A stretch of 48,870 nucleotides of DNA from JAQWBS01 sp047975765 (GCA_047975765.1 JBKEEF010000006.1:1-48870); one strand, 5' to 3'. Positions 23,636 through 33,573 are shown, counted from the stretch's first letter. Translations and numbers: made by a program. Notes: generated by a model from the sequence alone, not told the origin.

Positions 23636-25771
23636 ATGAGCGAGATTGATACTGGTTTGGCGTCTTTTGCCATTATGGCTAGTTTTTTTGAAAAGCCAAT
23701 TTCTATTGAACAGATTCAGCATAAATATGACCGTCAGAATTCTAAGTTTGAAGAACATGAACTTCTATCTCTTGCCAAGGAATTTTCTCTCAAAGCAAAG
23801 TTTATGGAAAGCTCTTGGGAAAAACTTTGTAAAACTCCACTTCCAGCAATTGGGCAAACAGGGGAGAAAGAATATTTTGTTATTGGCAAAATAGCCGAAG
23901 ACAAAGTGCTCATTCAAGATCCAGCAGATGGAAAACCTCAAGTTTTGAGTAAAGATGAATTTTTGCAAAAGTGGAACAATAGACTGCTTCTACTGACCTC
24001 CCGAGATTTTATCACAGGTAAAAGTAGAAAGTTTGATGTTTCTTGGTTCATTCCTGCACTCGTCAAATATCGCAAAATCTTTGGCGAAGTGATTATGGCT
24101 TCTTTCTTCTTGCAACTTTTTGCCCTTGTTTCGCCACTTTTGTTTCAAGTGGTTATTGATAAAGTTCTTGTCAATCGCGGACTTTCTAGTCTTGATGTTT
24201 TGATGATTGCCCTTCTTTGCATTACCGTTTTTGAAACGATTTTAGGAGGGCTTAGAACCTATATTTTTTCTCACACCACAACGAGAGTAGATGTTGAGCT
24301 TGGAGCAAATTTGTTCAAACATTTGGTCAAGCTTCCCATGTCATATTTTGGGGTTCGCAAGGTTGGAGAAACAGTTGCCAGAGTTCATGAATTGGAAAAT
24401 ATCAGAAGCTTTCTAACAGGTTCTGCACTCACGCTGATTATTGACTTATTTTTCACGATTGTTTTCTTTTGTGTGATGTTTTTCTATTCCCCAACTTTGA
24501 CTCTTTTGGTACTTTGTTCTATCCCATTTTATGTGGTGATTTCTATTGTTTTTTCACCAATGATACGCTCTAGAATTGAAGAAAAATTTCGCCGTGGTGC
24601 AGAAAATCAGTGCTTTTTGGTAGAAGCTGTTTCTGGTGTTGAAACCGTGAAATCTCTTTCTGTTGAACCTCAAATGCAAAGACGTTGGGAAGAACAACTT
24701 TCGGGTTATGTAGGGTCAACGTTCAGAGCATCTCACTTGAATAATATTGTTGGACAGTTGGTTCAATTTATTCAAAAAGTGACAATGGCGCTCACGCTTT
24801 GGATTGGGGCAACTTTGGTGATGAAGGGCAGTATAACGATTGGTCAGTTGATTGCTTTCAATATGCTTGCGGGTAGGGTGACACAACCAATTTTACGCCT
24901 TTCTCAGCTTTGGCAAAATTTTCAACAAGCAAGAGTTTCTATGGAAAAGCTTGGAGATGTGTTGAACACACCAGCTGAAACAGCTTCAACCGTTTCTAAA
25001 GGCTCAATGCCAAAAATCAAAGGTGATGTTGCATTCAAAGATGTTTCTTTCCGCTATATTCCAGGGGGAACGGAGATTATCAAAAAAATGTCTTTTGATG
25101 TGAAAGCAGGAGAAAAAGTTGGTTTTGTTGGTCCGAGTGGTAGCGGAAAATCCACCGTAACCAAGCTCATTCAAAGACTTTATATTCCAGAGCAAGGAAA
25201 AATTATGGTTGATGGAATTGATGTTTCTTCAGTGGACACGGCTTGGTTGCGACGTCAAATTGGTGTCGTGTTGCAAGAAAACTTTTTGTTTAGTAAATCC
25301 GTGAGAGAAAATATTGCACTCACTAATCCCGCTATTCCTTTGGAAAAAGTGATTGAAGCTGCAAAACTTGCGGGGGCTCACGAATTTATCAACGAAATGC
25401 AAAATGGCTATGATACAATCATTGAAGAAAGAGGAGCTTCACTTTCTGGCGGTCAAAGGCAGAGAATTGCGATTGCGAGAGCTTTGGTCAATGACCCTAG
25501 AATTTTGATTTTTGATGAGGCAACATCGGCTCTGGATTATGAATCTGAGAGAATTATTCAACAAAATATGAAATCTATCTGCAAAAATCGTACGGTCTTT
25601 ATGATTGCGCACAGGCTCTCAACAGTTCGTGAATGCGACAAGATTATCACGATAGAGAAGGGTGAAATCACCGAAATTGGCAAACATACAGAACTACTTA
25701 ATAAAGGTGGAAGATATGCCTATCTATGGAATTCTCAAACTGCACCAATTGGTGAAGCGGAGGTGGCATAA
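23636..25771 (+). CDS. hlyB: Type I secretion ABC exporter, HlyB-like
   Basis: A 711-aa exporter with the full HlyB layout. An N-terminal C39-like domain (residues 1-125) begins 'EIDTGLASFAIMASFF' with no catalytic Cys, so it is the non-peptidase form that binds RTX substrates. Six membrane helices follow (about residues 135-420), then an ATPase with Walker A 'GPSGSGKST' (about residues 499-507), 'LSGGQRQR' near residue 603 and Walker B 'ILIFDEATSALD'. Long stretches match my memory of E. coli HlyB ('FDVSWFIPALVKYRKIF', 'GLRTYIFSHTTTRVDVELGA'). GGGAGA precedes the ATG. It is coupled to hlyD and divergent from the RTX genes. Confidence 0.95.
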   Translation: MSEIDTGLASFAIMASFFEKPISIEQIQHKYDRQNSKFEEHELLSLAKEFSLKAKFMESSWEKLCKTPLPAIGQTGEKEYFVIGKIAEDKVLIQDPADGKPQVLSKDEFLQKWNNRLLLLTSRDFITGKSRKFDVSWFIPALVKYRKIFGEVIMASFFLQLFALVSPLLFQVVIDKVLVNRGLSSLDVLMIALLCITVFETILGGLRTYIFSHTTTRVDVELGANLFKHLVKLPMSYFGVRKVGETVARVHELENIRSFLTGSALTLIIDLFFTIVFFCVMFFYSPTLTLLVLCSIPFYVVISIVFSPMIRSRIEEKFRRGAENQCFLVEAVSGVETVKSLSVEPQMQRRWEEQLSGYVGSTFRASHLNNIVGQLVQFIQKVTMALTLWIGATLVMKGSITIGQLIAFNMLAGRVTQPILRLSQLWQNFQQARVSMEKLGDVLNTPAETASTVSKGSMPKIKGDVAFKDVSFRYIPGGTEIIKKMSFDVKAGEKVGFVGPSGSGKSTVTKLIQRLYIPEQGKIMVDGIDVSSVDTAWLRRQIGVVLQENFLFSKSVRENIALTNPAIPLEKVIEAAKLAGAHEFINEMQNGYDTIIEERGASLSGGQRQRIAIARALVNDPRILIFDEATSALDYESERIIQQNMKSICKNRTVFMIAHRLSTVRECDKIITIEKGEITEIGKHTELLNKGGRYAYLWNSQTAPIGEAEVA

Positions 25772-27171
25772 TGTTAGAACAACTCAAAAAATATTGGGAA
25801 ATTGCTAAAATTGCACTTCTTCAAGAAAAAATGGAAAACGTACAAAAATTAAATGCTATGGGAACAGCGGAGAAAGAGTTTTTACCTGCTGCATTGGCGG
25901 TTATGGAATGTCCGCCATCCAGAACAGCGAGAGTGCTAACTTATACAATTGCCGTGATATTTACAGTTTTCATCCTTTGGGCTTGCTTAGGGAAGATGGA
26001 TATTATTGCAACGGCGACAGGAAAGCTTATTCCTGCCTCAAATATCAAAACCATTCAAACTTTGGTGGATAGTGAAATTGAAGAAATTTATGTCGTTGAG
26101 GGGCAATATGTGACCGAAGGGCAAGATTTAATCAAATTTAATCAGACGGAAGTTATAGCGAACATTGATAGAATTAAAAATGAAATGATAGCATTAAAAA
26201 TGGCAAATACCCGTCTATTTGCGTTGATGTCTGACAATCCAGAAGATAATTTTGACTATGAAGACACAACAGAAAAAGATATTGTCAAAATTCATAAAGA
26301 TTATTTCCATTCTCAGTTGAAGCAATATAATTCGCAAGTTTCCGTTCTCAATGGCAATATTGAAATTGCAAAGAAGCAAAAACAAACCATTCGTGCGGAT
26401 ATTGAAAGACTGAATAAGATTTTACCAAGTATGAAGGAAAGACTTGAAAAAAGACGTATTCTTGCAGATCAAGGCTTGATGGCAAGACTAACTTTTATGG
26501 AACAAGAAGAGCAGTTGACGAATGTTCAGGAAGAGCGAAATATTCAACTTAAAAAAGAGGCAGAGGCAGAACAAACAATTCTTTCTGCTGAGCAGGAACT
26601 TGAACAATATAAAGCAGATTTTTTGAAAAAACTTTCCGAAGAATATACGGCAAACAAAGAAAAGCTGATTTCTTATGGGCATGAGATGACCAAATATCAA
26701 GAAGCCTTAAAGAGAACATTAGTCAAAGCCCCATTGAGTGGATATGTGCAACAATTGGTTTATCACACGATTGGTGGTGTGATTGAAAGTGCGAAGCCGA
26801 TTATGAATATTGTGCCAGAAAATTATCAGCTTGAGGCAGAAGTGATGATTTTGAATAAAGATATTGGCTTTGTTCATTCAAAGCAAGAAGTTGAAGTGAA
26901 GGTTGATAGTTTTCCATTCACAAAATATGGCACAATTAAGGGCGAGGTGAGAAACATTTCAGGGGATGCAATTTTAGATGAAAAATTGGGATTGGTATAT
27001 AATTCTAGAATTACGCTAAATGAAAATAAAATTGTTGCAGATGGCGAAACAATTCAGCTCAAACCAGGGATGGGCGTGACGGCAGAAATCAAAACAGGCA
27101 AACGCCGCGTGATTGAATATCTCCTCTCGCCAGTGATGAAATATATGAACGAAAGCATGCGTGAGAGGTAG
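25771..27171 (+). CDS. hlyD: Type I secretion membrane fusion protein, HlyD-like
   Basis: A 466-aa protein. The N-terminal cytoplasmic part includes 'EFLPAALAVMECPPSRTARVLTYTI', then one membrane helix (about residues 52-72) and a lipoyl-like half ('TGKLIPASNIKTIQTLVDSEIEEIYVVEGQYV'). A long coiled coil (about residues 130-310) is followed by the second half and a beta-barrel domain ('LSGYVQQLVYHTIGGVI', 'LKPGMGVTAEIKTGKRRVIEYLLSP'). It links the HlyB exporter to an outer-membrane TolC, which is not encoded here. The start overlaps the hlyB stop (TAATG). Confidence 0.95.
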   Translation: MLEQLKKYWEIAKIALLQEKMENVQKLNAMGTAEKEFLPAALAVMECPPSRTARVLTYTIAVIFTVFILWACLGKMDIIATATGKLIPASNIKTIQTLVDSEIEEIYVVEGQYVTEGQDLIKFNQTEVIANIDRIKNEMIALKMANTRLFALMSDNPEDNFDYEDTTEKDIVKIHKDYFHSQLKQYNSQVSVLNGNIEIAKKQKQTIRADIERLNKILPSMKERLEKRRILADQGLMARLTFMEQEEQLTNVQEERNIQLKKEAEAEQTILSAEQELEQYKADFLKKLSEEYTANKEKLISYGHEMTKYQEALKRTLVKAPLSGYVQQLVYHTIGGVIESAKPIMNIVPENYQLEAEVMILNKDIGFVHSKQEVEVKVDSFPFTKYGTIKGEVRNISGDAILDEKLGLVYNSRITLNENKIVADGETIQLKPGMGVTAEIKTGKRRVIEYLLSPVMKYMNESMRER

Positions 27172-27174
27172 GAT

Positions 27175-27528
27175 ATGGATTTTTTGAAAAAGAATAGTGG
27201 ATTGTTTTTTGCACTTATAATTACACTTTGTCTGTTTGTTGTTTTTCCAATTTTATCTATGATGAATTGTTCAGGTAATGAAGGTATGGGAATTACATCT
27301 TGTTCGGTAGATTTTAAGTTTCTAAGAAATTTAGCAGAAATCTATTATGGGCTTATTTTTATTTCAATTTTTACTGGACTTATTCCTTTTTATGTATATT
27401 TGTTTGTTTTTATATGTTTGATTTCTTCTATTATAAAATCTCATAAAAAAGAAAAATCCAGTACGTTATTTAAAATAACTTTAGTATTCTTTATTATATT
27501 TTATAGCTTTGTTATTTTTGTATCATAA
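27175..27528 (+). CDS. Small membrane protein after hlyD
   Basis: A 117-aa protein with about three membrane helices (residues 8-28, 55-88 and 97-116) and two Cys in the loop 'MNCSGNEGMGITSCSVDF'. The start is 3 nt after hlyD, so it is probably cotranscribed. The family is not recognised; it could belong to the secretion locus or simply follow it. Confidence 0.6.
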   Translation: MDFLKKNSGLFFALIITLCLFVVFPILSMMNCSGNEGMGITSCSVDFKFLRNLAEIYYGLIFISIFTGLIPFYVYLFVFICLISSIIKSHKKEKSSTLFKITLVFFIIFYSFVIFVS

Positions 27529-27635
27529 AGTCAGGATATTTTTTAATCTGAGAATAAATTTCATAAATTATATTTAAATTAACTGGATTTTTAATTTTAT
27601 AATATCATAATGATTCCTAAAATAAGGAGTGTTAT

Positions 27636-28019
27636 ATGGCGAATTTCAGTAAACATTTTAAGATAATTGAAAAGATTAAGTCTTTTGTGATGAAAGAAAA
27701 GAATTATGAACGAGCAAAAGAGAGTGATGAAATCACCAAAGAAATTGCAAGTAAAATTCAAGTGTCTTCATATAATCTGTCAAAGTCTGATGTGAAGAAT
27801 AATGTTTATACACCAACTTATAAGCAGATTATGGAACAATTGAGCGTGACTGATGAGACAATTTTCAAGTCTTGTGTTTATCACTTAGAAAAAATTGCGA
27901 ACAGGCAAAAAAGACACAAAGCTGAAATTATTAAGGTTTTATCAGAAAAACAGAAAGAACTTTCCTTGAATGATAATAGACATCATCTTATTACTGAAAG
28001 TTTGAAAAAAATAAAGTAA
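27636..28019 (+). CDS. Hypothetical charged protein
   Basis: A 127-aa soluble, Lys-rich, helical protein beginning 'MANFSKHFKIIEKIKSF'. AAGGAG precedes the ATG at a good distance and a clear terminator follows, so it is a real gene. I see no recognisable domain. It stands about 100 nt after the small membrane protein. Confidence 0.6.
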   Translation: MANFSKHFKIIEKIKSFVMKEKNYERAKESDEITKEIASKIQVSSYNLSKSDVKNNVYTPTYKQIMEQLSVTDETIFKSCVYHLEKIANRQKRHKAEIIKVLSEKQKELSLNDNRHHLITESLKKIK

Positions 28020-28024
28020 GAATA

Positions 28025-28064
28025 AAAAAGAAAGGCTTGTTTTTATAACAAGCCTTTCTTTTTT
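28025..28064. terminator. Bidirectional terminator
   Basis: A long stem AAAGAAAGGCTTGTT / AACAAGCCTTTCTTT around TTTAT with A/T runs on both sides. It serves the 27636 gene and the converging foldase gene. Confidence 0.8.
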
Positions 28065-28077
28065 ATAACAGTAATTC

Positions 28078-28911
28078 TTATTGAGCCATTGTAGAAGTAT
28101 CAATTACTTTTCCATCAAGACCATATTCAGTAACTTTTCCTTCTTTACGAAGATCACCAATAATGTCAGAAATTGTTTTTTGAGCTAACATTGTTCTGAT
28201 TTGTGGTTCAGCTTCTTTGAAAGAAAGTGGTTTTGAAGTCTTGATATCTTGAACTTCAACAACGTGGTATCCGAACTGAGTTTTGATTGGCGTTTTTGTA
28301 ACTTCACCTTTTTTCATTCCAAAAACAACATCACTAAATTCTTTAACCATCATATTTTTTGTGAAATAACCAAGTTCACTTTGAGAATCTTTAGAGTTGC
28401 TTTTAGCTAAGCTTTCAAAGCTTTCACCTTTGTTGAGCTTTTCAATGATGTCTTTTGCTTTTGCTTCATTGTCAACCAAGATGTGTCTTGCTTTAACTTC
28501 TTTTTCAGCAGAAAATTCTTTTTTGTATTGTTCATAAAGTTTTTTCACTTCTGCATCATTCACTTTTTTAGAAACGATACTTTCCAAGTAGATACGACGA
28601 GCGAGTTCGTCTTCAAGAGCAGTAACTTGTTTTTTATATTCTGCACTGTCTTTCACTTTTGCTTTATCAGCAGCTTGGAGAACAAGTTCAGAGTTAACAA
28701 ATACGTTAAGCGCTTTTGGATAAAATTTATCAAATTCAACTTGGCTTTTGATTTGTGGATTCGCTTCATAGCCTTTTCTGATTTCTGTAACAGGGATTTT
28801 GTCACCGTTAACGATTGCTGCAACACCATCTTTGCCTTCTGCAGCGAAAACATCAATAGGTTTTATCAAGAATAAAGCGAGAACAGCAAGAGCTGTATAT
28901 TTGTTTTTCAT
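28078..28911 (-). CDS. Periplasmic parvulin-type peptidyl-prolyl isomerase / foldase
   Basis: A 277-aa protein with a signal peptide ('DVFAAEG', about residue 24). A SurA_N/trigger-like helical domain (about residues 30-130) is followed by a rotamase domain (about residues 135-235) with 'VKARHILVDNEAKAKDIIEKL', 'LGYFTKNMMVKEFSDVVFGMKKGEV' and 'TQFGYHVVEVQDI'. The family helps outer-membrane and periplasmic proteins fold (PpiC, PrsA, SurA relatives). It has one rotamase domain, unlike SurA, which has two. It diverges from secA, a common arrangement in alphaproteobacteria. Confidence 0.92.
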   Translation of the reverse strand: MKNKYTALAVLALFLIKPIDVFAAEGKDGVAAIVNGDKIPVTEIRKGYEANPQIKSQVEFDKFYPKALNVFVNSELVLQAADKAKVKDSAEYKKQVTALEDELARRIYLESIVSKKVNDAEVKKLYEQYKKEFSAEKEVKARHILVDNEAKAKDIIEKLNKGESFESLAKSNSKDSQSELGYFTKNMMVKEFSDVVFGMKKGEVTKTPIKTQFGYHVVEVQDIKTSKPLSFKEAEPQIRTMLAQKTISDIIGDLRKEGKVTEYGLDGKVIDTSTMAQ

Positions 28912-29093
28912 AGTATTATATCCTCCAAAAATTGGTTTTCATAAAAATTGTTGTAGTCTTTATATAACAATTTAGTTAATTTTTCCAATATAATTTTTTC
29001 TTAGTTTATAACTTTGTTTCAAACTATTGACTTTATTTGAGATAAACACTAAATGTAAAAATAATTTTAGAAATTAACAAGGTAGTAAAACAT

Positions 29094-31811
29094 ATGTTAG
29101 GTAAAATCGCTAAGGCCGTATTTGGTAGTGCAAATGATAGATTTGTAAAGAAACAATATAAAATTGTAGAAATTATCAATTCATTAGAACCTGAATTTGA
29201 GAAATTAAATGACAGTCAATTAAAGGATAAAACTGAAGAATTTAGAAAAAGACTCAAAGAAGGTGAAACCTTAGATGATATCTTGCCTGAAGCTTTTGCT
29301 AACGTTCGTGAGGCTGCAAAGAGAACTTTGGGACAAAGACATTATGATGTTCAGCTCATTGGTGGTATTGTCCTTCATAAAGGCATGATTTCAGAAATGA
29401 AAACAGGTGAAGGTAAAACACTTGTTGCAACACTTGCTGCTTATTTGAATGCAATTGAAGGTAAGGGTGTTCACGTTGTGACTGTCAATGACTATTTGGC
29501 AAAACGTGACGCAGAATGGATGGCTCAAGTATATAATATGCTTGGCTTGTCTGTAGACTATCTTATCCATGGTAAAGATGACGAACAAAGAAAAGCAGCT
29601 TATGCGGCTGATATCACTTATGCAACCAATAATGAACTTGGTTTTGATTATTTGAGAGACAATATGAAGTTTTCAATTCCAGATATGGTTCAAAGAAGCT
29701 TCAATTATGCGATTGTCGATGAAGTTGACTCTATTTTGATTGATGAAGCTAGAACACCATTGATTATTTCTGGTGCCGCAGAAGATTCTTCTGAAAAATA
29801 TATCCTCGTTAATAAAATTATCCCAAGACTTAAACCAACAGACTATGAAAAAGATGAAAAAGCAAAATCTGTGGTTTTGACAGAAATTGGTATGGAAAGT
29901 GCAGAACAACTTCTCAAAGAGGTTGGTCTTATCACTGAAGGCGGGCTTTATGACTTGGGTAATGTTGGACTTGTTCATCACCTTAACCAAGCTTTACGTG
30001 CCCATAAAATGCATATTAAAGATGTAGATTATATCGTTAAAGACGGTAAAGTTATGATTATTGATGAATTTACTGGACGTATGATGGATGGTCGCCGTTA
30101 TAGTGACGGTTTACACCAAGCAATTGAAGCAAAAGAAAATGTTAAGATTCAATCTGAAAACCAAACTTTAGCTTCTATCACATTCCAAAACTATTTCCGT
30201 CTCTATCCAAAGCTTTCTGGTATGACAGGTACAGCAATGACAGAAGAAGCGGAATTTAGTGATATTTATGGTCTTTATACTGTTGAAATTCCAACAAATC
30301 GTCAAATTAAAAGAATTGACCATCATGATGAAGTTTATCGTACAGAAAAAGAAAAGTATGATGCAATCATCAAGACAATTCAAGAATGTTCAGAAAGAGG
30401 TCAACCCGTTTTGGTGGGCACAACGTCTATTGAAAAATCTGAGCTTTTGGCTGATTTGCTGAAGTCTAAAACAAAACTCAGGTTTGAAGTTTTGAATGCA
30501 AGACACCATGAAAGAGAAGCAAGTATTATCGCCCAAGCAGGTATTCCTGGTGCAATCACAATTGCTACAAATATGGCAGGTCGTGGAACAGATATTCAAC
30601 TTGGTGGTAACTTTGATATGAGAGTTAAAGAGCTTCTTAAAGGTGATGAAACTGAACTTCAAATTACCAAAGTTAAAGATGAAGTGAAACATGAAATAGA
30701 AGAAGGTAAGAAAAAAGTTATTGAAGCAGGTGGTCTTTATATTCTTGGTACAGAAAGACATGAAAGTCGTCGTATTGATAACCAATTGCGTGGTCGTTCT
30801 GGTCGTCAAGGTGACCCTGGTACATCTAAATTTTTCCTTTCTCTTGAAGATGATTTAATGAGAATTTTCGGAAGTGAAAGAATGTCTGCAATGCTTCAAA
30901 GACTTGGTCTTCCTGAAGGTGAGGCACTTATTCACCCATGGATTAGCAAGGCTTTAGAAAAAGCTCAGCAAAAAGTTGAAGAAAGAAACTTTGATATTCG
31001 TAAAAACTTGCTCAAATATGACAATGTGATGAATGATCAAAGAAAAGTTATTTATGAACAACGTAAAGAGCTGATGGAAGCAAATGATGTTTCTGAAACA
31101 GTTGAAGAAATGAGAGACGAATATATTTCGGATGTTGTTGCTTCTTATGTTCCACATGGTTTAGCTCCAAGCGATTGGCCAAGAGAGGAATTGAAGCAAG
31201 AACTTGCAAGGATTACAGGCTTTGTTTTACCGATTAATAACTGGGCAAATGAACCTGAAATTGATTCCGACGACCTCGTGGAAAAAGTTGTTCAAGGTGT
31301 TGAAGAAAGAATTTCAGAAAAAAATGCAGGTGTTCCAGAAGAAATTGTGAAGCTTGTTGAGAAAAATATTCTTCTTCAAGTCTTAGACCAAGTTTGGAAA
31401 GATCATATTGCAACTTTGGATCATATGCGTCATACAATTGTACTTCGTGCTTATGGTCAAAAAGATCCACTTAATGAGTATAAGAAGGAATCTTTCAATC
31501 TGTTTGCAGATATGTTGGCTTCTCTTCGTGAGAAAGTGACAACTTATGTTTGTCGTGCCAATATTCAGACAGAAAAGCTTGATAATTTGCGTGAGACTAG
31601 AAAAATTAATCAAAACTTGCGTGAAGTTCATGAAAGTTACAATGATTCTGAAGAAGATGATGCAGATGAAGGAAATAATGCTCCTTTCAGATATGCTCAT
31701 GAAGAGATCGATCCAAAGAACCCTGAAACTTGGGGAAAGGTCAACCGCAATGATTTGTGTCCTTGTGGCAGTGGTAAGAAATTTAAGCATTGCCATGGTA
31801 AGTTTGCTTAA
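29094..31811 (+). CDS. secA: Preprotein translocase ATPase SecA
   Basis: A 905-aa protein of usual SecA length. 'RTLGQRHYDVQLIGG' near residue 76, Walker A 'MKTGEGKT' near residues 100-107, DEAD-type 'VDEVDSILIDEARTPLIISG' near residue 210, 'TNMAGRGTDIQLGG' near residue 500 and 'RRIDNQLRGRSGRQGDPG' near residue 563 are all intact. The C-terminal SEC-C motif 'CPCGSGKKFKHCHG' binds zinc and contacts SecB. It drives Sec-dependent export. The ATG 29094 fits the usual N-terminus. Confidence 0.98.
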   Translation: MLGKIAKAVFGSANDRFVKKQYKIVEIINSLEPEFEKLNDSQLKDKTEEFRKRLKEGETLDDILPEAFANVREAAKRTLGQRHYDVQLIGGIVLHKGMISEMKTGEGKTLVATLAAYLNAIEGKGVHVVTVNDYLAKRDAEWMAQVYNMLGLSVDYLIHGKDDEQRKAAYAADITYATNNELGFDYLRDNMKFSIPDMVQRSFNYAIVDEVDSILIDEARTPLIISGAAEDSSEKYILVNKIIPRLKPTDYEKDEKAKSVVLTEIGMESAEQLLKEVGLITEGGLYDLGNVGLVHHLNQALRAHKMHIKDVDYIVKDGKVMIIDEFTGRMMDGRRYSDGLHQAIEAKENVKIQSENQTLASITFQNYFRLYPKLSGMTGTAMTEEAEFSDIYGLYTVEIPTNRQIKRIDHHDEVYRTEKEKYDAIIKTIQECSERGQPVLVGTTSIEKSELLADLLKSKTKLRFEVLNARHHEREASIIAQAGIPGAITIATNMAGRGTDIQLGGNFDMRVKELLKGDETELQITKVKDEVKHEIEEGKKKVIEAGGLYILGTERHESRRIDNQLRGRSGRQGDPGTSKFFLSLEDDLMRIFGSERMSAMLQRLGLPEGEALIHPWISKALEKAQQKVEERNFDIRKNLLKYDNVMNDQRKVIYEQRKELMEANDVSETVEEMRDEYISDVVASYVPHGLAPSDWPREELKQELARITGFVLPINNWANEPEIDSDDLVEKVVQGVEERISEKNAGVPEEIVKLVEKNILLQVLDQVWKDHIATLDHMRHTIVLRAYGQKDPLNEYKKESFNLFADMLASLREKVTTYVCRANIQTEKLDNLRETRKINQNLREVHESYNDSEEDDADEGNNAPFRYAHEEIDPKNPETWGKVNRNDLCPCGSGKKFKHCHGKFA

Positions 31812-31827
31812 AATTATTGTTAAACTT

Positions 31828-31860
31828 AAAAAAAGACCGATTAAATATCGGTCTTTTTTT
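31828..31860 (+). terminator. secA terminator
   Basis: AAAAAGACCGAT and ATCGGTCTTTTT around TAAAT, then T7. Confidence 0.85.
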
Positions 31861-31921
31861 ATTATTGTATACAAAAATGAAAAAATATGTTAGATTCAAG
31901 ATGATATAAATATTATTAATT

Positions 31922-32659
31922 CTATTTACCTTGATTAGCAACAGCTTCCTGTTTCGCTTTGATTGCTTCTTGATCGCCAAGATAGTATTTCTTTGTAATT
32001 TTGAAATTATCATCAAATTCATAAACCAAAGGAACACCTGTTGGAATGTTCAAGTTAATGATTTCCTCATCAGAAATACCTTCAAGATATTTTACCAAAG
32101 CTCTCAAGCTATTTCCATGAGCTGCAACCAAAACTCTTTTACCATTTTTCATATCTTTTTTGATGAATTCTTCATAATAGGGAATGACACGGTCAATGGT
32201 TGTTTTCAAACTTTCTGTCACAGGAAGTGCCTTTTTTTCTTCATTACGATATGGAGCTTGATGTTTAGGATTTCTTTCATCACTTTGTTCTAAAGCAGGA
32301 GGAGGAACATCAAAAGAGCGGCGCCAAATTTTGACTTGTTCTTCACCATATTTTTCCGCTGTTTCAGCTTTGTTCAAGCCTTGTAAAGCACCATAGTGGC
32401 GTTCATTGAGTTTCCAAGTTTTGACCACAGGGAGCCAATTTCTATCCATTTCATCAAGAACAATCTGCAAAGTGTGGATGGCACGTTTGAGATATGAAGT
32501 GTAACAAATGTCAAAGTCAAAACCTTGGTCACGAAGAAGTTTACCACCTTCTGTTGCCTCAGCAATCCCTTTTTCTGAAAGTTCTACATCATACCAGCCA
32601 GTAAACAAATTCAGTCTATTCCATTCACTTTCGCCATGTCTAATCAATACGAGTTTCAT
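31922..32659 (-). CDS. gpmA: 2,3-bisphosphoglycerate-dependent phosphoglycerate mutase
   Basis: A 245-aa enzyme with 'LIRHGESEWN' (phospho-His8), 'FTGWYDVELSEKG', 'RAIHTLQIVLDEMDRNWLPV' and 'AAHGNSLRALVKYLEGISDEEI', all standard for GpmA. It interconverts 3- and 2-phosphoglycerate in glycolysis. It lies 20 nt downstream of the class I aldolase gene, so two glycolytic enzymes share an operon. AGGGA precedes the ATG. Confidence 0.97.
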   Translation of the reverse strand: MKLVLIRHGESEWNRLNLFTGWYDVELSEKGIAEATEGGKLLRDQGFDFDICYTSYLKRAIHTLQIVLDEMDRNWLPVVKTWKLNERHYGALQGLNKAETAEKYGEEQVKIWRRSFDVPPPALEQSDERNPKHQAPYRNEEKKALPVTESLKTTIDRVIPYYEEFIKKDMKNGKRVLVAAHGNSLRALVKYLEGISDEEIINLNIPTGVPLVYEFDDNFKITKKYYLGDQEAIKAKQEAVANQGK

Positions 32660-32679
32660 TTTTATATTTCCCTATCAAA

Positions 32680-33573
32680 TTAAGTCAAAGAGGCTTGATA
32701 AATTCCTTCAATCGTTTTCTCAAGTTCTCGGTTAAATGTTTCATCTGTTTGCTGAGCTGTTAAGCCGGCAATAAGTGTTCTAGAAAAGCTGGCAATGATT
32801 CCTTTGTTTTGAGAAAGTTTTTCATTAGCTTCCAAAGCACTATACCCACCAGAAAGAGCAACGATTCTGATAATATGCTCATCTTTCAACAAATCATAAT
32901 AATAATTATTATCAGTTGGAATTGAAAGTTTCAACATTATTTTTGTGCTTTTAGGAAGTTTTTGTAGCTGCTTAATGATTTCTTCTTTTAAGATTTTTTC
33001 CGCTTCTCTTTTTTCTGGACTATGAATGTCTACTTCAGGCTCAACGATGGGTACAAGATTTGCATTTGCAATTTGCTTCGCATATTCAAATTGTTGCTCT
33101 ACAAGATGTTTTATACCCTCTGGATTGGCTTTTTTAATAAGCGAACGCATTTTTGTTCCGAAAATATGTCTTTTTCCTGCAAGTTCCAAGGTCTTGTCTA
33201 TATCTGGAATATGTTTCATGATTTGTACGCCATCTTGTTCATCAGCCAAACCTTTGTCAATTTTCAAGAATGGAACAACACCTTTTTTTTGCCAGAGATA
33301 GTCAGCGGAAAGAAGTTCGTTAATTTCACGATTCATTGTGTCTTCAAAAAGAATTGCACCGAGTATATGTTCAGAGGAAAAAGCTGGTGAAAGAATAATT
33401 CTTTTTCTCATTTCTTGAACTTTTTCAAGCATTTCATTCTCATTAGAATATGCTTTTTCGTTCACTCCATAATTTGCTAAGGTCTTAGGTGTGCTTCCAC
33501 CACTTTGGTCAAGAGCTGCAATAAAACCTTTGCCAGACTTCATTCTTTGAAGTTGTTCTTCGTTTATTTTCAT
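32680..33573 (-). CDS. fda: Fructose-bisphosphate aldolase class I
   Basis: 297 aa from ATG 33573, which follows AAGGA; the ATG 27 nt further upstream would place that site inside the gene. Motifs include 'GFIAALDQSGGSTPKTL', 'LFEDTMNRE', 'VPIVEPEVDIHS' and 'IMLKLSIPT', the Lys of which is the expected Schiff-base residue, and 'ALSGGYS'. It matches the short bacterial class I aldolase of the Staphylococcus Fda type, metal-independent. It is first gene of an operon with gpmA. Confidence 0.92.
   Translation of the reverse strand: MKINEEQLQRMKSGKGFIAALDQSGGSTPKTLANYGVNEKAYSNENEMLEKVQEMRKRIILSPAFSSEHILGAILFEDTMNREINELLSADYLWQKKGVVPFLKIDKGLADEQDGVQIMKHIPDIDKTLELAGKRHIFGTKMRSLIKKANPEGIKHLVEQQFEYAKQIANANLVPIVEPEVDIHSPEKREAEKILKEEIIKQLQKLPKSTKIMLKLSIPTDNNYYYDLLKDEHIIRIVALSGGYSALEANEKLSQNKGIIASFSRTLIAGLTAQQTDETFNRELEKTIEGIYQASLT

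Noticed and set aside
29027..29055. TTGACT-17-TAAATG as the secA promoter
   Set aside because: The -10 box matches the consensus poorly; in such AT-rich DNA this is not distinguishable from chance.
30390..30809. Minus-strand frames opposite secA
   Set aside because: Shadows of secA, Phe/Cys/Ile-rich and without ribosome sites.
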